Source of the DNA: WRDF01 sp031552235
Lineage (GTDB): Bacteria > Bacteroidota > Bacteroidia > Bacteroidales > Rikenellaceae
Length of the DNA stretch: 64,000 nucleotides
Direction of reading: 5' to 3'
Assembly: GCA_031552235.1 (NCBI GenBank)
Contig: JAVBMR010000011.1
Coordinates: forward strand, 13,567 to 77,566
Made by a program: the position numbers and the translations under genes. This document shows, piece after piece, positions 16,952 to 24,432 of the stretch; position 1 is the stretch's first letter; each line of letters starts with the position of its first letter. The notes beneath the pieces were generated by a model, which saw nothing but the letters and a program-made list of their open reading frames with translations, searched no databases and was not told the origin of the DNA.

Positions 16952-17016
16952 ATTCATTCGAACTTTTCGGCAGGCGCGGCCTGCATGTTCTTTAGAGATA
17001 AGAATTTTAGATCGTA

Positions 17017-17310
17017 AGGCCGCGCTTCACGCGCGGCCTCATGGCCGGTGCGTTGGGAGGCTTGCCGCAGGCAAGCCGCGCAGCACGCCGCATGGGGCGG
17101 GCTGATCGCTTCGGCAACTCCAGGAGAACGCCATATGCTTATTTCACTTTCCAACGTTCCGGTGCGGGCTAATGTTTCGGTTATTTTTTTCTCGGAACTC
17201 CCCCCTTTAGGTTGTTATTGGTCTCGGTTTGCGTCGCAAGCCGTCAGCCCGACGCCACCCGGCGCGGATGGCTGGTCGCTGCGGCGACTCCGGTAGAGCG
17301 TCGATGTTAT
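17017..17310 (+). repeat. GC-rich hairpin repeats, family F, copy 1 plus a partial copy
   Basis: The 16.95-17.51 kb gap holds no gene. From 17017 to about 17130 there are nested hairpins (GGCCGCGC/GCGCGGCC, then GGCTTGCC/GGCAAGCC, then GCCGC and GCGGGC) in the same order as at 53280-53407, including the words TGCGTTGGGA and GGCAAGCC. A further fragment at about 17262-17310 repeats GGCGACTCCGGTAGA and GCGTCGATG, also found at 53387-53407. From 17310 to 17512 I see nothing recognisable. Confidence 0.65.
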
Positions 17311-17512
17311 TTCACACTGTAACATTTTGGTGCGAGTTGGTATTCCTGCTCTCTCCGTGTGCCGGAAGGCACCTCCGCTGGCGTCGAACTGAAAAAGACA
17401 GGACAAGACTAAAGAGGATAATACTGTTTTTTAGTTAGAGGTTTCACTAACCTCCGGTTTTGCACTAATGGCCGGTGCCTGAGCTCGTGAAAACCAAGCG
17501 GCCCGCTCCACG

Positions 17513-18196
17513 TCAGAGCATCGCCACAGGATTGGAAAGGATGCGGCTTTGGGCCACGTAATCGTTGTCGTTGGCATAGATGAACAACAGCGATCCGCCC
17601 TTGATGACGTCGATAATGGCCTGGTTCAGTTCCTCGGGAAGCGCCGGGCAGCCGAAACTGCGCCCCAAACGGCCGGCAGACCCGATGATGGACGGATTCG
17701 CATATGCCGCCCCATGTATCACTATCGCACGTTCGCGGGCCTTGTCGTTTATCCCCTCTTCGAGGCCGTCAAGAAGCAGCGAGTAGCCGTTCTTGCCGAT
17801 ATACGTACTGCCGGTAAGGTAGAATCCAAGCGAACTCTGATACGATCCGCTCACGTTGGAAAAAGAAGTCGCGTAATTACCGCCGCTGTTGCGGCCGTGG
17901 GCCACATGAGAGATGAACAGCACCTTCTCGCGTTTCATATCGAGGACATAGAGCCTTTTGTCGGTGGAAGGTTTCGTGAAATCGATAAGCGTAAGCACAT
18001 CGTGTTTTTTACTTTTCACCTTTTTCCAGCCGTTGTAAGCCTGCTCGAACGCCCTGAAAGCGACCGTACCGTCAAGCCCCATAGACGAGTACAATCCGCC
18101 GCACTCGGAAACCAGGTGCGTAACCTCGCTCTCCGAACCCAACGAAGACAGCCTGACTGGCAGTAACAGTAAAAAAAGCAAAAACAAATGCCGCAT
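17513..18196 (-). CDS. Murein L,D-transpeptidase catalytic domain protein (YkuD_2 type)
   Basis: A protein of 227 residues with an N-terminal signal sequence (about 1-20, LLFLLLLP core). The C-terminal domain carries the active-site pattern HGAAY at His161 and GRSFGCPALP with the catalytic Cys183. This HG...RSxGCPAL form is the YkuD_2 subfamily rather than the classical YkuD. Such enzymes form or exchange L,D cross-links in peptidoglycan in the periplasm. A second, different L,D-transpeptidase is encoded at 30735. No operon partner is evident: it is separated from capA by about 150 bases. Confidence 0.88.
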   Translation of the reverse strand: MRHLFLLFLLLLPVRLSSLGSESEVTHLVSECGGLYSSMGLDGTVAFRAFEQAYNGWKKVKSKKHDVLTLIDFTKPSTDKRLYVLDMKREKVLFISHVAHGRNSGGNYATSFSNVSGSYQSSLGFYLTGSTYIGKNGYSLLLDGLEEGINDKARERAIVIHGAAYANPSIIGSAGRLGRSFGCPALPEELNQAIIDVIKGGSLLFIYANDNDYVAQSRILSNPVAML

Positions 18197-18344
18197 AAGG
18201 ACCCCTTATGTATGATTGCGAAAATGAAAGATGTGCCCGGCCATTTTTCCGGCGCTCGGCTTTTACTATATTTAACGCAAAAATATGAAATTAATTATAT
18301 ACCGGCGTCGATTTTCTCCACTGCCTCTGTGTCTTTTTTCGTGA

Positions 18345-19517
18345 CTATAATCCTTCCGGCGAGCCTGTTAGCTCGCTGAAACCCGGAATATCGCCGAATA
18401 ACGCGCGGCTGTCGGCCATGAAGCGGCCGTATGACACCAGGGCCGAAGAACCCGGCGCGAGCAACGTATCGGCCACGGGCGAAGGCAGGATATGGTAATG
18501 GTGCCGCCCCTCCTGCCAATGGACATGCGTCCACGTAAACATATATTGCGCTTCGACGGTCGCCGGGATGGAATCGCGGACCTCGATCACGAGCCTGACA
18601 AGCATCCCGCCGTCCGTATGCCGCTGGCGCTGGTTGGACACGAGGTTGCCAAGCGAGTAAACCGTCACGCCCCGAACGACACCTGCCGAATCGAGCGCCG
18701 CCTCGGGCCTCTGGAGTACGTGCGGATGGGTACCTATGACGATATCGGCGCCCTTTTCGCGGCACAACCGGGCAAGCGCTTTTTCCGCCGGCGCAGGCGT
18801 GCGGGCATACTCGACACCCCAATGGAAATAGACTATCGTAACGTCGACAGGCATTTTGGCCGCCGCCTCAAGGTCGGCCGCTATGCGTGCCGTATCTATC
18901 GCATTTACCACCATGCCTTCCGGCACGGGCATCCCGTTAGTGCCGTAGGTGTAATTGAGCAGGGCGAACGTTATTCCGCCAACCTCGAACCGCAATGGGT
19001 ACGAATCTCTGTATGCGGCGCTGTCGGCGTATGCTCCCACGTATTTCAGTCCGGCCTTCCCCGCGGCGGTCACCGTGGACCTTATACCACGCGCACCCTT
19101 GTCGCAGATATGGTTGTTGGCAAGGGTCACGATATCGACCCCGCTGTTTTTCAGCGCCGCCGCAAGCTCGGACGGCGACGAGAACATGGGGTAACCGGAA
19201 TAGTTGCCTGTTTCGGAAATGGTCGTTTCGAGGTTGACAATCACGACATCGGCCGTGTCGAAAAACGGTTTGACGTATCTGAAAGTTTCCGCGAAATCGT
19301 ACGTCGTGTCGCGTCTGGCCGCCGCGACCTGCGGCATGTGAGCCATCACGTCGCCTCCGAACACTATGCTCGCCCTGCGTACAACCATCGCGGTATCTGG
19401 CTTTGGCGGCTCTTCGTCGGAAGGCCGACATGTGTGTTTACATGCCCCGAATAACGGCGCGCACACGGCTATCGCCGCGAGGCATGATAACAGGGATGGT
19501 TTGAGGCGGCGAGGCAT
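18345..19517 (-). CDS. CapA family lipoprotein (metallophosphatase fold)
   Basis: A protein of 390 residues with a lipobox LFGAC at Cys26. The CapA/PGA_cap domain covers about residues 48-330: IVFGGDVMAH with the first metal ligands, VIVNLETTIS, TLANNHICDKGARGI, VYFHWGVEY, GTHPHVLQ and VYSLGNLVSNQ. The family shares the calcineurin-like fold and includes the capsule poly-gamma-glutamate protein CapA, but no capB/capC genes are nearby, so capsule synthesis should not be assumed. The motifs look intact. A promoter box lies about 46 bases upstream. Confidence 0.88.
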   Translation of the reverse strand: MPRRLKPSLLSCLAAIAVCAPLFGACKHTCRPSDEEPPKPDTAMVVRRASIVFGGDVMAHMPQVAAARRDTTYDFAETFRYVKPFFDTADVVIVNLETTISETGNYSGYPMFSSPSELAAALKNSGVDIVTLANNHICDKGARGIRSTVTAAGKAGLKYVGAYADSAAYRDSYPLRFEVGGITFALLNYTYGTNGMPVPEGMVVNAIDTARIAADLEAAAKMPVDVTIVYFHWGVEYARTPAPAEKALARLCREKGADIVIGTHPHVLQRPEAALDSAGVVRGVTVYSLGNLVSNQRQRHTDGGMLVRLVIEVRDSIPATVEAQYMFTWTHVHWQEGRHHYHILPSPVADTLLAPGSSALVSYGRFMADSRALFGDIPGFSELTGSPEGL

Positions 19518-19562
19518 GCAGTGGTTGCAGGTGATTTACATGTTATGGGCGTTCGGGTTTTG

Positions 19563-19600
19563 CAAATATAGTGAAAGCCGAGAGATAAACCGAAAATTTA
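19563..19600 (-). promoter_or_regulatory. Promoter region of the CapA gene
   Basis: Minus-strand TATATTTG (19570-19563) preceded by TTTATCTCTCGGCTTTCAC, the same extended word as upstream of 6278 and 16907. No clear TTG is present at the normal position. Confidence 0.55.
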
Positions 19601-19642
19601 TTTTCAAGTTTATCCGAGGCGCATCCTGTGTCCTTTAAATAT

Positions 19643-19895
19643 AACCAGTTGTGCATTTAGAATGCATCGCGGTTTATTTTGCAAACATTCGGTATAAAGA
19701 TATATGCTTGCATTGTGGTTTCGGATCGTAGCCAGCGAAGAATGAATATCGTAGCGGGAGCGAGATATTCGGCCCTCCGCGCCGGGTGGAAAGCTAACTG
19801 CACTTCGTTTGTTTTTCTCCTCGCGGCTCGGCATAGTCCATAAATGGCCTCTGCTCTCGCCCGCAGCGTCGATTGCGGGCTGACGGCTTGCTTTG
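19643..19895 (-). mobile_element. Family A element, second copy, one end missing
   Basis: Inverted relative to 6581-6896 and closely similar over about 230 bases, starting with the terminal word AACCAGTTGTGCATTTAG. The hairpin at about 19840 differs from that of the first copy in both arms. The other terminal inverted repeat is absent: after GATTGCGGGC the sequence diverges into a GGCTTGC/GCAAGCC hairpin. This copy is therefore truncated or recombined with another repeat. Confidence 0.7.
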
Positions 19896-19937
19896 CAAGC
19901 CGAAACATAAATACACGACTAAAAGTGATAATTCCGG

Positions 19938-20399
19938 CTACTTATCGAAATACTCCACAGGCAGAGGCAGGAAATAATCGGCTTCGATGATCTGCTCGTC
20001 ACTGAAGAAATGCCCCCACTCCGCGCGTGCGTTATCGTCGCTGTCGGAAGCATGTATGGCGTTAAGGGTCACGCTGTCGCCGAATAGGCGGCGGATGGTA
20101 CCCTCGGCGGCCTTGGCAGGATCGGTCGCCCCCACCAGCCTGCGCAGATCGTCCACGGCGTTCTCCTTCTCAAGCACAGCCACGATCACAGGCCCGGAAG
20201 TCATGAAGATAACCAGTTTCTCGAAAAACGGCTTGCCCCGGTGCACAGCATAGAATTTTTCGGCCTTATCCCTGCTCAGAAACTCCATGCGCAAAGCCCG
20301 AATAGTAAACCCCGCCGACAGGATCATATCCAATATGCGCCCCGAATGGCCCGCGGCCACGGCATTGGGCTTGATGATCGTAAAAGTCCTGGGTTTCAT
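19938..20399 (-). CDS. ndk: Nucleoside-diphosphate kinase
   Basis: Equalises nucleoside tri- and diphosphate pools through a phosphohistidine intermediate. The 153 residues are the normal length. Lys10 lies in the N-terminal TIIKPNAV, Arg103-104 and Asn113 follow, and the active-site His116 is in NAIHASDS. The usual family motif is NxxHGSDS; the Gly after His is Ala here, a mild variant. The stop codon is 42 bases from the edge of the family A repeat. It is followed upstream on the same strand by the DUF3795 gene with a 19-base gap. Confidence 0.96.
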   Translation of the reverse strand: MKPRTFTIIKPNAVAAGHSGRILDMILSAGFTIRALRMEFLSRDKAEKFYAVHRGKPFFEKLVIFMTSGPVIVAVLEKENAVDDLRRLVGATDPAKAAEGTIRRLFGDSVTLNAIHASDSDDNARAEWGHFFSDEQIIEADYFLPLPVEYFDK

Positions 20400-20418
20400 A
20401 TTCGTCGTTTTTAAACGG

Positions 20419-20757
20419 TTACGTGCGCCTTAGATTCTCTTTTGCGCCGGGGGCATTCTGCAATACAGCACCGACTATCCGGCAATCGTCCAATTCGTTA
20501 CAGTCACCACAAGTATCGAACCCTTTTCCATTCACACACTTGCGTATTTCGCAATAATCGCTGCAATACGCGAATTTCACCCCGTCCGCGCGGCAGCCCA
20601 TGCAATTTATGGTCGCCGCCGTGATCTCCGGCGCGTTGTTCATGACGCTCCACTCCCGGGCGGTTTTTTTCCTTAACTCGTCGTCGTTGGCGACAGTGGC
20701 TATGCGGGCTTCGCAGCTCTCGCAGTCCAATCCGCAGCAGGCAATCAGTTGTTTCAT
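20419..20757 (-). CDS. DUF3795 Cys-rich protein
   Basis: A protein of 112 residues with twelve Cys, arranged as ACCGLDCESCEA near the N-terminus, NCMGCRADG in the middle, and YCSDYCEIRKC and DTCGDCNELDDC towards the end. This is the DUF3795 pattern, a small soluble family thought to bind metal or an Fe-S cluster; function unknown. ndk begins 19 bases downstream on the same strand, so they may be co-transcribed. A weak box (TATCTTTA on the minus strand near 20785) could be its promoter. Confidence 0.85.
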   Translation of the reverse strand: MKQLIACCGLDCESCEARIATVANDDELRKKTAREWSVMNNAPEITAATINCMGCRADGVKFAYCSDYCEIRKCVNGKGFDTCGDCNELDDCRIVGAVLQNAPGAKENLRRT

Positions 20758-20856
20758 AATTTAGAATATTACGTACATCCTAAAGATACAAAAACTATTG
20801 CAAAAAGAAGGCCACCCGGTTTCGGGCGGCCCTGCAATTAATGTATCGAACCTGTT

Positions 20857-22227
20857 TTAGAGTATCGGCTCCAGTTTCGCGATAGACTCGGCTATGACAG
20901 AATCAGGCAGGTCGTAATTGGTAAGTTTGCCGCCGAGGTACTGTTCGTAGGCGTAGAGGTCGATCATGCCGTGTCCCGAAAGGTTGAACAGGATCGTCTT
21001 TTCCTTACCCTCTTCCTTGGCGATCTGCGCCTCGCGGACAGCCATGGCGATTGCGTGCGTAGACTCCGGCGCGGGGATAATACCTTCGTGCTTGGCGAAA
21101 AGGATGCCTGCCGCGAATGTTTCGAGCTGGGGCATCGACTGCGCCTCCACAAGGCCGTCCTTGATGAGCTGGCTCACGATAGACCCGGCGCCGTGGTAGC
21201 GGAGTCCGCCGGCGTGTATGTCGGCCGGCTGGAAATCGTGGCCCAGAGTGTACATCGGGATGAGCGGCGTGAAACCTGCCGTGTCGCCGAAGTCGTACTG
21301 GAACTGTCCGCGCGTAAGTTTCGGGCAGGACGCAGGCTCGATTGCTATGACCCTCGTTTTAGTCCCCTCGCGCAGGTTGCGGCCGATGTAGGGGAACGCG
21401 ATGCCCCCGAAGTTCGAACCGCCGCCGAAGCATCCTATAACCACATCCGGATCGTCGCCGGCCATCTGCATCTGCTCCATTGCCTCTATCCCGATCACAG
21501 TCTGGTGCAGAATCGTATGGTTGAGCACGCTGCCGAGGCAATATTTGGTATCCTCCGGGCTCTGGAGCGCCATTTCGACCGCTTCCGAAATTGCTGTGCC
21601 GAGGCTTCCCGAATTCTCCGGATCACGCGCCAGCACGTCGCGGCCTGCCTGCGTGAGCATGCTCGGCGAGGGGATAACCTCCGCCCCCCATGTGTTCATC
21701 ATTAGCTTGCGGTAGGGCTTCTGGTTGTAGCTCACCTTAACCATGAACACCTTGAGGTCGATACCGAAGTACTGGCTGGCCAGCGACATGGCCGACCCCC
21801 ACTGTCCGCCGCCGGTTTCGGTCGTAAGGTGTTTGATGCCCTGTTTGGCATTATAATACGCCTGCGGTATGGCGGTATTCGGTTTGTGCGAACCGGCCGG
21901 GGACACGCCCTCGTTCTTGAAGTAGATCTTGGCCGGGGTATCGAGCGCTTTCTCAAGCCCGTAGGCACGCACGAGCGGAGTGCCGCGGTAGATTTTGTAC
22001 ATGTCGCGCACCTCGTCGGGGATGTCGATGTAGCGGTCGGTTTCGTTCATCTCCTGCTTCATCAGCTCCTCGGCGAAGATGACGCTCATCTGTTCGAGCG
22101 TTACCGGTTTCTTCGTCTTGGGATCGAGCGGAGGAAGAGGCTTGTTCTTCATGTCGGCGACGATGTTGTACCATTGGGTCGGTATCTGTTTGTCGGTGAG
22201 CAGGAACTTCTTCGTCTGATCTTTCAT
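20857..22227 (-). CDS. TrpB-like PLP-dependent enzyme (TrpB2 type)
   Basis: Tryptophan synthase beta-subunit homologue of the longer TrpB2 group, which condenses serine with indole independently of a TrpA partner. Among the 456 residues, the PLP lysine is Lys115 in GVSPAGSHKPNTA, and the phosphate-binding loop is GCFGGGSNFGG at about 253. The N-terminal extension before residue 80 is characteristic of TrpB2. No trpA or other trp gene adjoins it. Its leader (22296-22429) carries a Trp-codon attenuator, which supports a role in tryptophan supply, perhaps indole salvage. The start codon follows the attenuator U-run by about 70 bases. Confidence 0.93.
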   Translation of the reverse strand: MKDQTKKFLLTDKQIPTQWYNIVADMKNKPLPPLDPKTKKPVTLEQMSVIFAEELMKQEMNETDRYIDIPDEVRDMYKIYRGTPLVRAYGLEKALDTPAKIYFKNEGVSPAGSHKPNTAIPQAYYNAKQGIKHLTTETGGGQWGSAMSLASQYFGIDLKVFMVKVSYNQKPYRKLMMNTWGAEVIPSPSMLTQAGRDVLARDPENSGSLGTAISEAVEMALQSPEDTKYCLGSVLNHTILHQTVIGIEAMEQMQMAGDDPDVVIGCFGGGSNFGGIAFPYIGRNLREGTKTRVIAIEPASCPKLTRGQFQYDFGDTAGFTPLIPMYTLGHDFQPADIHAGGLRYHGAGSIVSQLIKDGLVEAQSMPQLETFAAGILFAKHEGIIPAPESTHAIAMAVREAQIAKEEGKEKTILFNLSGHGMIDLYAYEQYLGGKLTNYDLPDSVIAESIAKLEPIL

Positions 22228-22295
22228 GGCTTTGAATTTTTATATGATTATTTTTTTCGTCGTTTGCTTGTCGTAAGCGCCTACGCTCCCATACA

Positions 22296-22429
22296 TAAAA
22301 AAACCTGTCGCTTACCAAGTAAACAACAGGTCCTTTTTATCTTTCTTGTGACTACACAGCGATATACCTCATTGTTTACCTAATCAACGAGCGCCACCAC
22401 CAATTTTGAGTAGTCATCAGTAAATTCAT
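22296..22429 (-). promoter_or_regulatory. Tryptophan transcription attenuator (Bacteroid-trp type)
   Basis: Between the promoter and trpB2 the minus strand encodes a leader peptide with three tandem Trp codons. After it come two mutually exclusive hairpins. The terminator pairs 22331-22319 with 22315-22303 (13 bp, three-base loop) and ends in a run of U. The antiterminator pairs the segment at 22379-22367, which overlaps the leader stop codon, with the left arm of the terminator (GTAAACAA with TTGTTTAC, extended by AGG with CCT). A third pairing, TGACTAC (22416-22410) with GTAGTCA (22355-22349), could sequester the region around segment 2. Ribosome stalling at the Trp codons leaves the antiterminator segment free. 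This matches the described Bacteroid-trp RNA class. Confidence 0.92.
22376..22429 (-). CDS. Trp leader peptide MNLLMTTQNWWWRSLIR
   Basis: A 17-residue ORF too short for normal gene finding. Codons 10-12 are all TGG. The start lies about 20 bases after the predicted transcription start. The TAA stop is inside the antiterminator segment, so completing translation masks that segment and allows the terminator to form. Confidence 0.88.
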   Translation of the reverse strand: MNLLMTTQNWWWRSLIR

Positions 22430-22452
22430 AACGGAGTGTATTTGTGTATGTG

Positions 22453-22481
22453 CAAAAGTAAATAAAATTTCTTAAAAACAA
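22453..22481 (-). promoter_or_regulatory. Promoter of the Trp leader and trpB2
   Basis: TTG (22481-22479), 18 bases, TACTTTTG (22460-22453) on the minus strand, in an AT-rich setting. Good match to the Bacteroidota consensus. Confidence 0.8.
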
Positions 22482-22684
22482 TATAAGTTCGCAAAAAAAC
22501 ATAAAAACAGATTCCGCGGCCGGCCTGAAACGCTCTCGCGAACTCTCTCCGATCATAGTTTCGCACGGCGAACATTGCGCAGGCGGCAATATGCCATATT
22601 ACGGAACAACGTAATAATTCCTGTTTATATGAATTACTTTCGTTTCAGAGTAAGAACTGACATAGTAATTATCTTTACTCGACC

Positions 22685-22743
22685 CATTTTGGTTGCCCCG
22701 TCCAACCGTTCCGCGCCTCGGTGGTGGACGGGCTACCAAAATG
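22685..22743. repeat. Long imperfect palindrome
   Basis: CATTTTGGT and GCCC-GTCCA pair with TGGACGGGC and ACCAAAATG across a 20-base loop, with a single unpaired base. There is no U-run, so it is not a typical terminator. The gap from 22482 to 22867 has no other recognisable content except the hairpin at 22807-22839. Confidence 0.55.
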
Positions 22744-22806
22744 AAAAACGACATAAACCATATATAGCCACTATATAATATATTAATTCGAATAAGTTTG
22801 GTCATT

Positions 22807-22839
22807 ACGGCCCCTCACTCCCGGGGGGCCGTTTTTTTT
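22807..22839 (+). terminator. Intrinsic terminator in front of the RibD-like reductase gene
   Basis: ACGGCCCC pairs with GGGGCCGT and is followed by eight T. It reads in the direction of the gene that starts at 22868, while a minus-7 box TATCTTTG follows it at about 22843-22850. It could end a small transcript from the preceding gap or insulate the downstream promoter. Confidence 0.7.
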
Positions 22840-22867
22840 GTATATCTTTGGCGAAAAAGCAACCGAT

Positions 22868-23563
22868 ATGAAAGTAATACTGTCGGCGGCCGTCTCCCTG
22901 GACGGGTATCTGGACGACCTTTCGCCCGAAAGGCTCAAGCTTTCGAGTGGCGAGGACTGGGCGGCCGTGCAAAAACTGCGCGGACAATGCGACGCGATAC
23001 TCGTGGGAGCGGGCACGGTACGCAGGGACAACCCCTCGCTCGTTATACGCGACCAGGCGACCAGGCAGGAAAGGATCGCGGCCGGGATGGAAGCCGATAT
23101 TGCCAAGGTGGTCGTAAGCCGTTCGGGATGTTTAGACCCGGAGAGCAAATTTTTTACCGAAGGGTCAGGCAGAAAAATAGTGTTCATGGAAACGCCTGAC
23201 GGTACGGATGCGGCGCGGAGGATGGGCACGGCGGTTGCGCCGGTTGCGCCGGAATTGGCACAAGCCGCCGAAATTATTGCAGCGCAACACATTACAGCCA
23301 GGTTCATATGCTCCGAACTTTCGGCAATGGGATACGGGTCCCTGATGGTCGAGGGTGGAAGCCAGATATTGACAATGTTCCTTGAGGAAGGCGTCGCCGA
23401 TGAATTCCGCCTTGCCATAGCGCCTTTTTTCGTAGGGAAGGAAGGGGCGCCGAAACTCGCCTGCCCCGGCATATTCCCGTGGGGCAAAGACAACAGGATG
23501 GCGGCTGAGAAGGTCGAACTGCTGGGCGACACCACCGTAATACACTTGATTCCAAAGAAATGA
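22868..23563 (+). CDS. RibD C-terminal-like / dihydrofolate reductase-fold reductase
   Basis: Start set at MKVILSAAVSLDGYL (22868), the conserved beginning of the family; the longer frame runs into the promoter. The 231 residues show SLDGYLDD, the NADPH-binding GAGTVRRDNPSL at about 46-57, and MVEGGSQILTMFLEE at about 163. This is the fold of the RibD reductase domain, which reduces the ribosylamino-pyrimidine of riboflavin synthesis. Related stand-alone reductases serve other pathways. It overlaps the deaminase gene by ATGA, reconstructing a RibD in two chains and in reverse order (reductase first). Riboflavin synthesis is the simplest role but is inferred. Confidence 0.82.
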   Translation: MKVILSAAVSLDGYLDDLSPERLKLSSGEDWAAVQKLRGQCDAILVGAGTVRRDNPSLVIRDQATRQERIAAGMEADIAKVVVSRSGCLDPESKFFTEGSGRKIVFMETPDGTDAARRMGTAVAPVAPELAQAAEIIAAQHITARFICSELSAMGYGSLMVEGGSQILTMFLEEGVADEFRLAIAPFFVGKEGAPKLACPGIFPWGKDNRMAAEKVELLGDTTVIHLIPKK

Positions 23564-24009
23564 ACGACGATATTAAATACATGAGGATGGCCCTGGACGC
23601 CAGCCGCGAATGTGTTCCCAACCAGACTTCTTACTGTGTCGGCGCAGTCGTCGTGACAGCCTCCGGCGAGGTTTTCACAGGCTATACGCACGAAACAGGC
23701 CCGGCAAACCACGCCGAAGAAGAAGCGGTTGCGAAGGCCCTCTCCGCCGGTGCGGGACTCGCCGAGGCGACGATATACTCCACCATGGAACCCTGCTCCA
23801 CGCGCAGCTCCAAACCGCGCTCCTGCTCACAACTAATTATAGACCATGGCTTTGGCAGGGTAGTTTACGCACTCAAAGAACCGGCGTATTTTGTCGAATG
23901 CCACGGCGACAGCCTTCTGAAAAACGCCGGGATAAAAGTCGACGTCATGGACGCGTTCGCACGGGAAGCCGTGGAAATCAACGCGCATATATTAAATAAG
24001 GATTTGTGA
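23560..24009 (+). CDS. RibD N-terminal-like / cytidine-deoxycytidylate deaminase family protein
   Basis: A protein of 149 residues with the zinc-dependent deaminase signature: His51 and Glu53 in NHAEEEAV, and Cys79 with Cys89 in MEPCSTRSSKPRSC. The spacing of ten between the two Cys matches RibD-type deaminases (PCxxxGRTPPC) in style, but the GRTPP core is replaced by SSKPR. It overlaps the reductase upstream by ATGA, so the two products are likely made in equal amounts and may form a complex. Probable 2,5-diaminopyrimidine deaminase; a different pyrimidine substrate is possible. Confidence 0.82.
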   Translation: MNDDIKYMRMALDASRECVPNQTSYCVGAVVVTASGEVFTGYTHETGPANHAEEEAVAKALSAGAGLAEATIYSTMEPCSTRSSKPRSCSQLIIDHGFGRVVYALKEPAYFVECHGDSLLKNAGIKVDVMDAFAREAVEINAHILNKDL

Positions 24010-24124
24010 TTATAGATAAGTTTCGACTTGTTCGGCTTGCGTTGGCGAAAACCAGACTGGTGCCGGGTTCTTCGATTTAAGCTCCAGTTTTTGCCCGGCG
24101 TAAGATTATTGTGTATATAGCCAC

Positions 24125-24222
24125 AAAAAATGAGGAAACTACGGAATGGGGAACCACCCCCAATCCATCGTTTCCTCTACTAACCTAAAACTACTAACCT
24201 AAAAATGAACCTTAAAACTTCG
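24125..24222 (-). ncRNA. Candidate small RNA gene with an internal nine-codon ORF
   Basis: A consensus promoter (24256-24226) is followed by about 95 bases ending in a terminator: GAGGAAAC (24177-24170) pairs with GTTTCCTC (24139-24132), enclosing an inner GG-ATGGGG/CCCCCA stem, and a run of six T follows. The 5' part contains TTTTAGGTTAGTAG twice in tandem. The hairpin encloses ATG...TAG for MDWGWFPIP (24168-24139). No gene lies downstream on this strand (the next one is convergent), so this is a self-contained transcript and not a leader. Not a class I recognise. Confidence 0.6.
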
Positions 24223-24225
24223 AAA

Positions 24226-24256
24226 CAAAGATAAGGGCATTTCAATCGTTCTGCAA
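24226..24256 (-). promoter_or_regulatory. Promoter of the candidate small RNA
   Basis: TTG (24256-24254), 20 bases, TATCTTTG (24233-24226) on the minus strand. The rest of the 24.26-24.43 kb gap is AT-rich and should hold the alkaline phosphatase promoter, but no good box was found there. Confidence 0.7.
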
Positions 24257-24432
24257 ATTTTTTAATAAGTTATTAAATATATTTAATAATTAGTTAACAT
24301 TCACGTCAAAATTCCTTAACATTGGACTGAAAACAGCAAGATACATCACTCTTTCACGCTCTTTTTTGAGCCGGATTTTGCACTTTTCATCAAATAAGCG
24401 CTAACTTAGCATCTCACAAACAAACAGATAAA

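Noticed and set aside
18345..19517. Capsule (poly-gamma-glutamate) synthesis locus
   Set aside because: Only a CapA-like lipoprotein is present; there is no capB or capC, so a capsule locus is not supported.
22783..23712. 309-codon open frame on the minus strand
   Set aside because: It lies opposite the RibD-like reductase, whose motifs and start are clear; the product is Ser/Pro-rich with no recognisable feature.
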